Positions 1-5,282 of a stretch of DNA of 6,448 bases are shown here, one piece after another. Positions within the stretch are counted from its first letter, which is position 1; each line of letters begins with the position of its first letter. Source of the stretch: Chromatiales bacterium (lineage in GTDB: Bacteria; Pseudomonadota; Gammaproteobacteria; Chromatiales; Chromatiaceae). The position numbers and the translations under genes are program-made. Location: contig JAKSCN010000276.1 of the NCBI GenBank assembly GCA_022360595.1, positions 1 through 6,448 on the forward strand, written 5' to 3'. Below the pieces are notes generated by a model. That model saw only the letters and a program-made list of their open reading frames with translations. It was not told the DNA's origin and ran no database searches.

Positions 1-546
1 GTAGGTGCCTGCATGCTTGACCAGACGGCCTTTATCTTTACCCTTCTCATCAGTGCCTGTATAGAACTGAGAGTCCATGGGGAAGATGTAGGTGGCGGTG
101 TGCAGTACCAGTGGGAAGGCGCCTTTGGTGGTCAGGTCAAAAGTGAAATCATCAATCACATTTACCGCATCGAAAGGCTCAAAAATACCTTTGAAATCGG
201 GGCTGTTCTTCAGACGGTTGAACGTCCAGAGCACATCTTTGGTCGTCAGTGGGTTACCGGAGTGAAAAGTGACGCCTTTGCGCAGTTTGAAACGCACGGT
301 GCGTTCATCAATACGTTCCCAGCTCTCGGCTAAACGTGGCTCAAAACCGAGATCCTGTGTCCAGCGCACCAGGGGATCGAACACCATGTGCGACATCTGC
401 AGCGTGCCGCCCGATAGCTGCTCATGTGGATCCAAAGAAACCGGGTCGGCATCATAGGCCATTTTCAACGCGGCTGCCTGCGCACCCATCGCCAGCGTCA
501 TCGCCAATACCGAACCTGCCAACAGGGAAAACGTTTTTTTCATCAT
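1..546 (-). CDS. ABC transporter substrate-binding protein, family 5 (peptide type), N-terminal part
   Basis: This is the first 182 codons of a periplasmic solute receptor of SBP family 5 (the DppA/OppA/GsiB-like group), which delivers di- or oligopeptides, or sometimes nickel or glutathione, to an inner-membrane ABC permease. The frame is open to the left edge, so roughly two thirds of a usual ~500-residue protein is missing. Residues 1-24 form a Sec signal peptide (MMKKT, a hydrophobic stretch, then AQA before the likely cleavage); there is no lipobox cysteine. Family hallmarks follow: SLDPH near residue 37, MVFDPLVRW at 54-62, PRLAESWE at 70-77, FKLRKGVTFHSG at 86-97, and TTKDVLWTFNRLK at 101-113. 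The start is supported by AGGA at 553-556, six bases before the first of two adjacent ATG codons. Substrate specificity cannot be read from this part. The permease and ATPase genes, if linked, would lie to the left. Confidence 0.93.
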   Translation of the reverse strand, partial: MMKKTFSLLAGSVLAMTLAMGAQAAALKMAYDADPVSLDPHEQLSGGTLQMSHMVFDPLVRWTQDLGFEPRLAESWERIDERTVRFKLRKGVTFHSGNPLTTKDVLWTFNRLKNSPDFKGIFEPFDAVNVIDDFTFDLTTKGAFPLVLHTATYIFPMDSQFYTGTDEKGKDKGRLVKHAGTY

Positions 547-552
547 ATCTAT

Positions 553-556
553 TCCT
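553..556 (-). promoter_or_regulatory. Ribosome binding site of the substrate-binding protein gene
   Basis: On the minus strand AGGA is followed by six bases and then ATGATG. This favours the first ATG (ending at 546) as the start, and the MMKKT signal peptide fits it. Confidence 0.6.
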
Positions 557-599
557 GTGGTTATTGATTACGTTTGCTATCCATCAAGTTGAGGGGTCA

Positions 600-637
600 T
601 TTTGGCCATAGGCCAACTATCCTCCGACACGCCAAAA
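600..637 (-). repeat. Overlapping inverted repeats upstream of the substrate-binding protein gene
   Basis: TTGGCC-ATA-GGCCAA (602-616) is a perfect 6-bp inverted repeat with a three-base centre, about 55 bp upstream of the transporter start. The left arm, read as TTTTGGC (600-606), can instead pair with GCCAAAA (631-637). The two pairings exclude each other. This could be a repressor site or a switchable leader hairpin; nothing else in the sequence decides between these, and no convincing sigma-70 promoter was found nearby. Confidence 0.35.
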
Positions 638-718
638 CTCGCGGTACACCGGGGTGAGAGACTAGTGATAGCGGCAACCCGTGGCAATCGAAATTCTGAG
701 CCACGCCAATAGAAAAAT

Positions 719-739
719 TGCATAGAAGATCTCTATGCA
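719..739 (-). terminator. Possible second terminator hairpin behind the SulP gene
   Basis: A perfect 8-bp inverted repeat, TGCATAGA / TCTATGCA, surrounds a five-base centre. Read on the minus strand it is followed directly by ATTTTTC, resembling a weak AT-rich intrinsic terminator about 35 bases beyond the stronger terminator of the permease gene. It could alternatively be an operator or a site upstream of the transporter gene. Confidence 0.3.
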
Positions 740-763
740 TCCTAACCAAATGATTTTTATACA

Positions 764-807
764 AATAAATAAAAAGGCAGGAACAGTTTTTCAACTCTTC
801 CCGCCTT
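764..807 (-). terminator. Rho-independent terminator of the SulP permease gene
   Basis: On the minus strand, about 20 bases after the permease stop codon, AAGGCGGG (800-807) pairs with CCTGCCTT (774-781): eight pairs including one G-T. The apical region contains a smaller AGTT/AACT pairing. The stem is followed by TTTTTATTTATTT. Position, stem and T-rich tail all fit an intrinsic terminator. Confidence 0.75.
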
Positions 808-828
808 CAAGCTTAGAAAAAAACAGTC

Positions 829-2595
829 TTACTGCCTACGTAAGGGGCACTTTTTAGTGTCGTAATCATCACCCAACTGCTCCCAAACATAAGCCAGTGC
901 CGGTTCCACGCCAGAGACAAAATGCTCCTCTTTCATATAGCTGACCAGGCCGGTGCGCCGGATCACATTCATGAACTGGCGCTTCATCCCGGCGAACACC
1001 ATTTGAATACCGTTGCTGCTCAGGCGCTCGGCCAGATGGTGCAGCACCTCTTCGCCGGTGGCATCCAACTGGTTGATGCCCGAAGCATTGATGACGATGT
1101 ATTTCAAATCGGGCTTTGATGCCACTTCTTCCAGAATTTTATTCTCGAAGTAACCAGCATTGGCAAAATAGAGCGACCCGTCAAAACGGACAAGGGAGAT
1201 ATTCTCGCTAGTGGGCAGATTATGCACGGCTACATCACGCATGGAGCCATCTTTGTAACGTGACAGTACCGCCACGCGCGGGCGCATACTTCGGATTACA
1301 AATACCACCAATGACAAAATCACACCGGTAACAATCCCCATCTCCAGATGTGGCGCCAGATAGAGTGTCAACCCAAAGGTGATGATAGAGATAATCGCAT
1401 CGTGCGGTTGAGCCTTCCAGGCATGAATAATCGGGGCGACCTTAATCAGATTGATTACCGCCAGAATAATGACCGCGCCCAGTGTGGCAGTAGGTAGATG
1501 ATAAAGCAGTGGCGTCAAGAACAGCAGGGTGACCCCCACAACCAGACCAGTCACCACTGATGAAAAACCTGTCTTGGCGCCGGCATTGATGTTGACCGCA
1601 GAACGGGAGAAAGAGCCGGAGACCGGATAGCCCGCGAAGGCACCAGACACAATGTTGCTCAGGCCTTGGCCCACCAGCTCCTGGTTGGTATCCAAACGCT
1701 GACGGGTCTGCGCCGCCATCGCTTTGGCAATAGCAATCGCCTCCATAAAACCGATCAGCGAAATAACCACCGCGGTGGTCAATAGTTGGGCGATCACCTC
1801 AATATTAATTTCAGGAAAAACCAGGCTGGGCAAACCTTCGGGGATGATCCCAACGACCGAGCCGCCGTTGGCTTCAAAATTGAGAAGCCAGGAGGTTAAT
1901 GTGGTGATAACCACCGCCGCCAAAACGTTTGGCACAGCGGGAAACAGACGTTTCAAACCCACCATAATCGCAATGGCCATAACCCCCATCGCCAGGGTTG
2001 GCGCATGGGTGTGATCGATGGCGGCTAGCAGCGTGTTATAGACCGTCTCGTAGTGGTGCTCAGCCTTCTCTACACTGACACCAAACAGCTTACCGAGCTG
2101 AGAGGTAGCAATGATCAGGGCGCCGGCGTTAGTGAAGCCGACCACCACTGGATGGGAGAGCAAGTCCACCACAACACCAAGCCGCAGCAGACCCAGCGAC
2201 ATCTGAAACAGCCCCACCATAATAGCCAAAATCATCGCGTAGGCCATAAAGCCTTCTGGATTCGATGAGGCCAAAGGCTCCAGCGCAGCCGCTGTCATCA
2301 GCGACACCACCGCAACCGGGCCGGTAGCCAACTGAGGTGATGAACCGAAAATTGCCGCAACGATGGGCGGTAAGAAAGAGGCGTAAAGGCCAACGTATGG
2401 GGGCAAGCCCGCTAACTGGGCATAGGCCATGGACTGTGGAACAAGCACCAAGGCAACAGTAACACCCGCAAGAATATCGGCACGCAGGGTATCTTTATTG
2501 CGCAGATCACCAATCCAGCTTAAGAAAGGGACAAAACGCCCTGGAATACCCATTAAAAGCTCAAGAAACCAAGCCACGACCTCCCCCCTTAACAT
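829..2595 (-). CDS. SulP-family anion permease with C-terminal STAS domain
   Basis: This is an inner-membrane anion transporter of the SulP/SLC26 family, whose bacterial members carry sulfate, bicarbonate or dicarboxylates by proton or sodium symport. The 588-residue length is typical. Family marks are the N-terminal block ADILAGVTVALVLVPQSMAYA (about 39-59) with LAGLPPYVGLYAS after it, GSSPQLATGPVAVVSL (84-99), and FAGYPVSGSFSRSAVN (320-335), which belongs to the substrate-site region. A dozen or more hydrophobic segments run to about residue 435. The STAS domain spans about 465-575 and contains INQLDATGEEVL; the SpoIIAA-type phosphorylatable serine position is alanine here. The exact ion cannot be assigned. 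Start choice is uncertain: the first ATG (2595) lacks a good ribosome site, while a purine run AGGGGGGAGG lies inside codons 3-6, just before a GTG at 2577; ATG at 2553 is also possible. It appears to be a single-gene unit. Confidence 0.95.
   Translation of the reverse strand: MLRGEVVAWFLELLMGIPGRFVPFLSWIGDLRNKDTLRADILAGVTVALVLVPQSMAYAQLAGLPPYVGLYASFLPPIVAAIFGSSPQLATGPVAVVSLMTAAALEPLASSNPEGFMAYAMILAIMVGLFQMSLGLLRLGVVVDLLSHPVVVGFTNAGALIIATSQLGKLFGVSVEKAEHHYETVYNTLLAAIDHTHAPTLAMGVMAIAIMVGLKRLFPAVPNVLAAVVITTLTSWLLNFEANGGSVVGIIPEGLPSLVFPEINIEVIAQLLTTAVVISLIGFMEAIAIAKAMAAQTRQRLDTNQELVGQGLSNIVSGAFAGYPVSGSFSRSAVNINAGAKTGFSSVVTGLVVGVTLLFLTPLLYHLPTATLGAVIILAVINLIKVAPIIHAWKAQPHDAIISIITFGLTLYLAPHLEMGIVTGVILSLVVFVIRSMRPRVAVLSRYKDGSMRDVAVHNLPTSENISLVRFDGSLYFANAGYFENKILEEVASKPDLKYIVINASGINQLDATGEEVLHHLAERLSSNGIQMVFAGMKRQFMNVIRRTGLVSYMKEEHFVSGVEPALAYVWEQLGDDYDTKKCPLRRQ
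2580..2589 (-). promoter_or_regulatory. Purine-rich Shine-Dalgarno-like run inside the SulP reading frame
   Basis: AGGGGGGAGG on the minus strand sits after the first ATG and before a GTG at 2575-2577. GGAGG leaves only two bases to the GTG, but the preceding TAAGG portion gives about nine. This argues that translation may begin at codon 7 rather than codon 1; protein-level conservation begins well after either site. Confidence 0.35.
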
Positions 2596-2611
2596 TCTTA
2601 TTCGAAGTTAA

Positions 2612-2673
2612 TTAGGCCTGTTAATCGTGATTTGATTACCGTTAATGCTTACAACAGTGTTAACAGGTCCTAA
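2612..2673 (-). repeat. Bulged inverted repeat in the probable SulP leader
   Basis: TTAGGCCTGTTAA (2612-2624) is mirrored by TTAACAGGTCCTAA (2660-2673), a 13-bp match broken by one extra T. The inner 8 bp (CCTGTTAA/TTAACAGG) are perfect. The interval also contains GTTAAT near 2641, so GTTAA occurs three times within 50 bp. It lies about 17-80 bases upstream of the first SulP start codon. It could be a leader-RNA hairpin or a pair of protein-binding sites. Confidence 0.35.
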
Positions 2674-2722
2674 ATTTAAACGCCATTTATAGATATTGAT
2701 ATAGGAATACAGCCGACTAATG

Positions 2723-2751
2723 AGCATATCCTAATCCACTGCTTTTTTCGA
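2723..2751 (-). promoter_or_regulatory. Weak candidate sigma-70 promoter for the SulP gene
   Basis: On the minus strand TCGAAA (2746-2751) and TATGCT (2723-2728) are 17 bp apart, each matching four of six consensus positions. It would give a leader of about 120 nt including the bulged inverted repeat. The region is AT-rich and other -10-like words exist (TATAAA at 2686-2691), so this is only one candidate. Confidence 0.25.
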
Positions 2752-2843
2752 CGCCCAATTTTTTATAGTGCTGGGTTAATAACTTTATACTATAGCTAGT
2801 TGATTACTTATAACGCTTTTATTGTATAGCGCGCGCCTTTCCT

Positions 2844-2877
2844 TCAATACACAACAGGCCCTCAATACACAGCAGGC
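2844..2877. repeat. Tandem direct repeat of a 16-bp unit
   Basis: TCAATACACAACAGGC (2844-2859) and TCAATACACAGCAGGC (2862-2877) differ at one base and are repeated with an 18-bp period. The second copy is also the left arm of the perfect hairpin at 2863-2907, so a third copy exists in inverted orientation. Confidence 0.85.
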
Positions 2878-2907
2878 GAGTTGTTACGACTCGCCTGCTG
2901 TGTATTG
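2863..2907 (-). terminator. Perfect 19-bp hairpin behind the peroxiredoxin-like gene
   Basis: CAATACACAGCAGGCGAGT (2863-2881) and its exact reverse complement (2889-2907) surround a seven-base loop. CTC/GAG outside the stem can add further pairs across a one-base bulge. It lies 16 bases after the stop codon of the minus-strand gene, so transcript end formation or 3'-end protection is likely. There is no T-run on either side, so it is not a textbook intrinsic terminator. The structure is seen directly; its role is inferred. Confidence 0.6.
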
Positions 2908-2923
2908 GAGTGTACTGAAACAA

Positions 2924-3571
2924 TCACTTTCCCTTTAACGCTGCAACGATATCCAACGGCTCCATGCGCTGGGTGTAATCGGCATTCACAAAAGCGTAGA
3001 GCACCTGGCCATCTTCCCCGACGATATAAGTGGCGGGCACTGGCAGTTTGAAGCTCTCATCACCGTTATAGGCCGGTATATCGATACCCAACTTGGCGTA
3101 TATAGGCCGCAGCTTTTCCGACAGCTCGAACACCAATCCCAACTGTTCAGCCACCTGGTTTCCCGCATCACTCAGAATATCGATATCAATATCATGCCGC
3201 TCAGCGGTTGAGAGCGCCTTGTCGGGGAGCTCCGGTGTCAATCCTATCAACCGAGCACCCTGAGCTGTGATCTCCGGCAACGTGTCGTGTAATACCTTCA
3301 TCTCCATGTTGCAGTAAGGACACCAGCCACCACGGTAGACATTCAGCACCACCTTGCCGTGCTGAAGGTAGTCTGAAAGACGTCTACTCTCTCCATTTTG
3401 ATCCGGCAGCTGAAAATCAGGCATCTGGTCGCCCACTTTTAAAGCCCCGCCTTCGATACCACTCTGCTTCAGCTCCTCTGTGGTCTCAGCCATGGTCTGC
3501 AAGACAGCTTCCGGTACCCTGGCCTTCTTTTCTTCATCGTAGGCCGCTATCTGATCTTTAAGTGTACCCAT
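2924..3571 (-). CDS. Peroxiredoxin-like (AhpC/TSA superfamily) thiol protein with WCPYC motif
   Basis: This 215-residue cytoplasmic protein has a thioredoxin fold of the AhpC/TSA superfamily. An N-terminal helical extension (1-45, GTLKDQIAAYDEEKK) precedes the fold, which begins at VGDQMPDFQLPDQNG (46-60). The active site is VYRGGWCPYCNMEM (78-91), giving C84 and C87 in a CxxC arrangement. Classical peroxiredoxins carry PxxxTxxC; the RGxWCPYC form is typical of the Prx-like 2 group, for which peroxidase or disulfide reductase activity is plausible but often untested. The later block PVPATYIVGEDGQVLYAFVNADYTQR (177-202) supplies the conserved cis-proline region. The start is set by AGGTGA at 3574-3579 just before ATG; an in-frame TTG at 3604 would extend into the operator region and is less likely. 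The gene is divergent from the TetR regulator, which probably controls it. Confidence 0.93.
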   Translation of the reverse strand: MGTLKDQIAAYDEEKKARVPEAVLQTMAETTEELKQSGIEGGALKVGDQMPDFQLPDQNGESRRLSDYLQHGKVVLNVYRGGWCPYCNMEMKVLHDTLPEITAQGARLIGLTPELPDKALSTAERHDIDIDILSDAGNQVAEQLGLVFELSEKLRPIYAKLGIDIPAYNGDESFKLPVPATYIVGEDGQVLYAFVNADYTQRMEPLDIVAALKGK

Positions 3572-3573
3572 AA

Positions 3574-3579
3574 TCACCT
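3574..3579 (-). promoter_or_regulatory. Ribosome binding site deciding the start of the peroxiredoxin-like gene
   Basis: GAGGTGATTATG on the minus strand places a strong AGGTGA just before the ATG ending at 3571. This selects the shorter 215-residue product over an 11-codon longer TTG-initiated form. Confidence 0.75.
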
Positions 3580-3589
3580 CACCTGTTTT

Positions 3590-3658
3590 TGAGTAATCAT
3601 TCAATAATATTGCTCATTTTGAGTGATTGTTCAATAATTATTTTTGAATCATCGATCA
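3590..3658. promoter_or_regulatory. Three operator-like TGA-N8-TCA elements in the divergent control region
   Basis: Three 14-bp elements are seen: TGAGTAATCATTCA (3590-3603), TGAGTGATTGTTCA (3620-3633) and TGAATCATCGATCA (3645-3658). Each is preceded by TTT and followed by A; the first two continue as ATAAT and are 30 bp apart, the third is 25 bp further. The first is almost a palindrome once purine/pyrimidine symmetry is allowed. They lie between a TetR-family gene and its divergent neighbour, where such regulators usually bind, so they are the best candidates for the regulator's own operators. Confidence 0.6.
3606..3634 (-). promoter_or_regulatory. Candidate promoter of the peroxiredoxin-like gene
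   Basis: On the minus strand TTGAAC (3629-3634) and AATATT (3606-3611) are 17 bp apart; TATTAT two bases further downstream is an alternative -10. The -35 word overlaps the middle TGA-N8-TCA element, and the first element lies immediately downstream of the -10, so bound repressor would block polymerase. Confidence 0.45.
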
Positions 3659-3671
3659 AAAAAGATAAACT
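3644..3671 (+). promoter_or_regulatory. Candidate promoter of the TetR-family regulator gene
   Basis: TTGAAT (3644-3649) and TAAACT (3666-3671) are 16 bp apart on the plus strand, about 25 bp before the start codon. The third TGA-N8-TCA element occupies most of the -35 and spacer, which would allow autorepression. Confidence 0.4.
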
Positions 3672-3687
3672 ACGGCTGAAATTGAGT

Positions 3688-3691
3688 GAGG
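3688..3691 (+). promoter_or_regulatory. Ribosome binding site deciding the TetR-family start
   Basis: GAGG followed by TTAGT and ATG selects the MGRPIEF start, which matches the usual N-terminus of this regulator type, over the 36-codon longer frame. Confidence 0.65.
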
Positions 3692-3696
3692 TTAGT

Positions 3697-4272
3697 ATGG
3701 GCAGACCGATAGAGTTCAACCCTGAAGAGGTACTGGAAAATGCGATGAGAGCCTTCTGGGAGCAGGGTTACTGCGCAACCAGCATGGCGGATCTCACCTC
3801 GGCAACCAACCTAAAGCCTGGCAGTCTCTACGCGGCATTCAAATCGAAGCAGGGGCTCCTGCTCGCAGCTCTGGATCACTACGGCCAACGCAGCCGGGAG
3901 AGGCTACAGCAGACACTCACAGAGGCAGCCTCACCGCTGGCAGGTATTCGAAGCTATTTTCAGCAACTGACAGAGGTGAATCCCGCTACCAACCAAAGCT
4001 GCTTTCTCGTCAACACCGTATTGGAACTGGCACGCAAGGATGAAGCCATCCGCAGCCACATTAATCGCCACTTCGATGAGATTGAGCTGCTCTTTCGGGA
4101 AGCTCTGCACAATGCCCAACAGGCCGGTGAACTGTCAGCGGAAAAAGACCCTGATGCCCTCGCCGCCTTCTTAATGAGCAATATCTGGGGACTACGTGTC
4201 CTGCTGGGGACAGCCCCCAGCAAACAGCGATTGAAGAGTGTTGTTGATCAGCTACTAGAACAGCTCAAGTAA
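3697..4272 (+). CDS. TetR/AcrR-family transcriptional regulator
   Basis: This 191-residue DNA-binding repressor has the usual TetR layout. The N-terminal helix-turn-helix domain includes MGRPIEFNPEEVLENAMRAF, then GYCATSMADLTSATNLKPGSLYAAFKSKQGLLLAAL (about 24-59). The C-terminal ligand and dimerisation domain fills residues 65-191. It contains NQSCFLVNTVLELA (99-112), a block resembling the cysteine-bearing region of redox- or electrophile-sensing relatives such as NemR; Cys102 could be a sensor and Cys26 lies in the DNA-binding domain. The start is set by GAGG (3688-3691) five bases before ATG; an earlier in-frame start at 3589 would run through the control region and lacks TetR-like sequence. 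The gene is divergent from the peroxiredoxin-like gene and converges on the thioesterase gene with seven bases between stops. Its ligand is unknown. Confidence 0.95.
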   Translation: MGRPIEFNPEEVLENAMRAFWEQGYCATSMADLTSATNLKPGSLYAAFKSKQGLLLAALDHYGQRSRERLQQTLTEAASPLAGIRSYFQQLTEVNPATNQSCFLVNTVLELARKDEAIRSHINRHFDEIELLFREALHNAQQAGELSAEKDPDALAAFLMSNIWGLRVLLGTAPSKQRLKSVVDQLLEQLK

Positions 4273-4279
4273 CAGATCA

Positions 4280-4750
4280 CTAAGACATCATCTCCGCGGG
4301 TATCTGCACCGCTATTACCTCTCCCTTAACGCAGACCTCACCCTCGGCTGCGATGGTAATATCGACAACCACCTTTCGTCCTTTCACCTCAGCCACCTTT
4401 CCGCGAACCTCAAGCGGCCCACCCAATGGCGTTGGGCGGAGAAAATCCACATGCAGTGAAGCGGTCACAAACCGCAGATTGGGTTCAGAGCCTATCTCTC
4501 GCCCCTCCTCCCGATAGGCGGCAGCGGAGGCTGTCCCGGTGCCGTGACAATCGACTAAGGAGGCCAGCAGACCACCATAAACATACCCCGGTACTGCGAT
4601 GTGGTACTCCTCAGGCGTGTAGATCGCAACGCTCTCCTCCCCCTCCCAGTAGCTCTTCAACTGCAATCCATGCTCATTCAAACGGCCACAACCGTAGCAA
4701 TGGCTCAAATCATCCGGGTAGTGATCCTGAAAAATCTTGTTGCTCATCAT
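4280..4750 (-). CDS. PaaI-type hotdog-fold thioesterase
   Basis: This 156-residue protein is predicted to hydrolyse acyl-CoA thioesters in the cytoplasm, as a homo-oligomeric hotdog-fold enzyme of the PaaI/4HBT group. The N-terminal HCYGCGRLNEHGLQL (17-31) is a CxGCG...N..GL block found in a subset of these enzymes. The catalytic region is VPGYVYGGLLASLVDCHGTGTA (53-74), with Asp67 in the place of the usual acidic catalytic residue on the long central helix. The strands LHVDFLRPTPLGGPLEVRGKVAEVKGRKVVVDITI (99-133) complete the fold. The start is supported by AGGAG (4757-4761), six bases before the first of two adjacent ATG codons. The substrate cannot be deduced. It overlaps no gene but ends 7 bp from the convergent TetR gene, without a visible terminator between them. 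Confidence 0.9.
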   Translation of the reverse strand: MMSNKIFQDHYPDDLSHCYGCGRLNEHGLQLKSYWEGEESVAIYTPEEYHIAVPGYVYGGLLASLVDCHGTGTASAAAYREEGREIGSEPNLRFVTASLHVDFLRPTPLGGPLEVRGKVAEVKGRKVVVDITIAAEGEVCVKGEVIAVQIPAEMMS

Positions 4751-5282
4751 CCGACACTCCTATTGGGTATAGCTCCTCAAACTGATCCTGCTAAACCGAA
4801 TCAGTGGGTACACCAGCCAACTATACACAGTCTGAACACAACAAGCACAAAATCGAGTTCTCCAATAACCACTTTTTTGGTACTCTTAGCGGCGTTATGG
4901 AATATTCATCTCGGCAAGAGGCTGAACACACACTCCTCTGCCGTCCAAGTAGTATTCAGTTTCAAACCCGAAGCGCATACCGAACAAGCAGTGCAATATT
5001 ACGTTATCAGTACGACGGACTATTCCATTAACCAAACTGGCAAAATGAGAGACAGCATATCGTCAACGCTACCAGCAAGAAAGGCAGTATATTTTTGTAT
5101 AGCACTAACTATGCTACTGACTCTCTATTATATGATTTCATCCTTATCTGAAAGCAAAAACTTCTCAAAGTATACGCTTGACTATCTATTGTTAACACCA
5201 GCTCTAATAAAAAACCAACCAATAACGGACGCGCATGACGAGACATACCGCGGTTTCAAGTAATAACTGCAATTTCGTTTCG
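4751..5282. other. Long region with no recognised gene
   Basis: This 532-bp stretch lies between the 5' end of the thioesterase gene and the 3' end of the hydrolase gene. It should contain the thioesterase promoter near its left end. No RNA gene, insertion sequence end or strong terminator was recognised. The plus-strand frame containing 5045-5263 stays open across the whole region to 5263, and a second plus-strand frame is open from GTG 4804 to 5031; neither has a ribosome site or a recognisable family. It may be decayed coding sequence, acquired DNA or a fast-evolving small gene. Confidence 0.5.
5045..5263 (+). CDS. Possible small single-pass membrane protein (hypothetical)
   Basis: A 72-residue plus-strand frame begins at ATG and ends in tandem stops (TAATAA). 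I do not recognise the family. A short basic N-terminus (MRDSISSTLPARK) is followed by one hydrophobic segment, about residues 14-34 (VYFCIALTMLLTLYYMISS), then a polar tail ending DETYRGFK. This would suit an inner-membrane protein with a cytoplasmic N-terminus. The same frame is open far upstream but has no other ATG between 4751 and 5045. No Shine-Dalgarno motif precedes the ATG, and no promoter is apparent. It converges on the hydrolase gene with 19 bases between them. It may be spurious or the remnant of a longer gene. Confidence 0.25.
   Translation: MRDSISSTLPARKAVYFCIALTMLLTLYYMISSLSESKNFSKYTLDYLLLTPALIKNQPITDAHDETYRGFK

Larger units (their letters stand above)
2596..2923. other. AT-rich intergenic region between the peroxiredoxin-like and SulP genes
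   Basis: This 328-bp stretch has no credible reading frame. From the right it holds the hairpin-and-repeat cluster behind the peroxiredoxin-like gene (2844-2907), a T/A-rich tract (2760-2830), a weak promoter-like pair (2723-2751) and a bulged inverted repeat in the probable SulP leader (2612-2673). Both flanking genes are on the minus strand, so the region probably contains the end of one transcript and the start of the next. Confidence 0.6.

Noticed and set aside
13..611. Plus-strand frames opposite the substrate-binding protein gene
   Set aside because: They are antisense shadows of a well-supported minus-strand coding sequence with signal peptide and family motifs.
597..794. 65-codon minus-strand frame in the gap between the SulP and substrate-binding genes
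   Set aside because: It begins within the SulP terminator, has no ribosome site, no protein-like pattern, and runs across the inverted repeats.
3572..3604. Eleven-codon N-terminal extension of the peroxiredoxin-like protein from TTG 3604
   Set aside because: It covers an operator-like element and the ribosome site of the ATG at 3571, which has a strong AGGTGA.
3589..3696. 36-codon extension of the TetR-family protein
   Set aside because: It would translate the promoter/operator region; the ATG at 3697 has a ribosome site and gives a normal TetR N-terminus.
4601..4750. Plus-strand open frame over the thioesterase gene leading into the orphan region
   Set aside because: The first 50 codons are antisense to the clear thioesterase coding sequence; only the part after 4751 could be independent.
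4886..4900. TTAGCGGCGTTATGG, which recalls the end of integron attC sites
   Set aside because: It does not fit the GTTRRRY core, and no matching partner core or imperfect hairpin was found upstream; there is no integrase in the window.
4804..5031. 75-codon plus-strand frame starting with GTG
   Set aside because: No ribosome site, no recognisable motif or hydrophobic pattern, and it overlaps the longer open frame; I treat it as unsupported.
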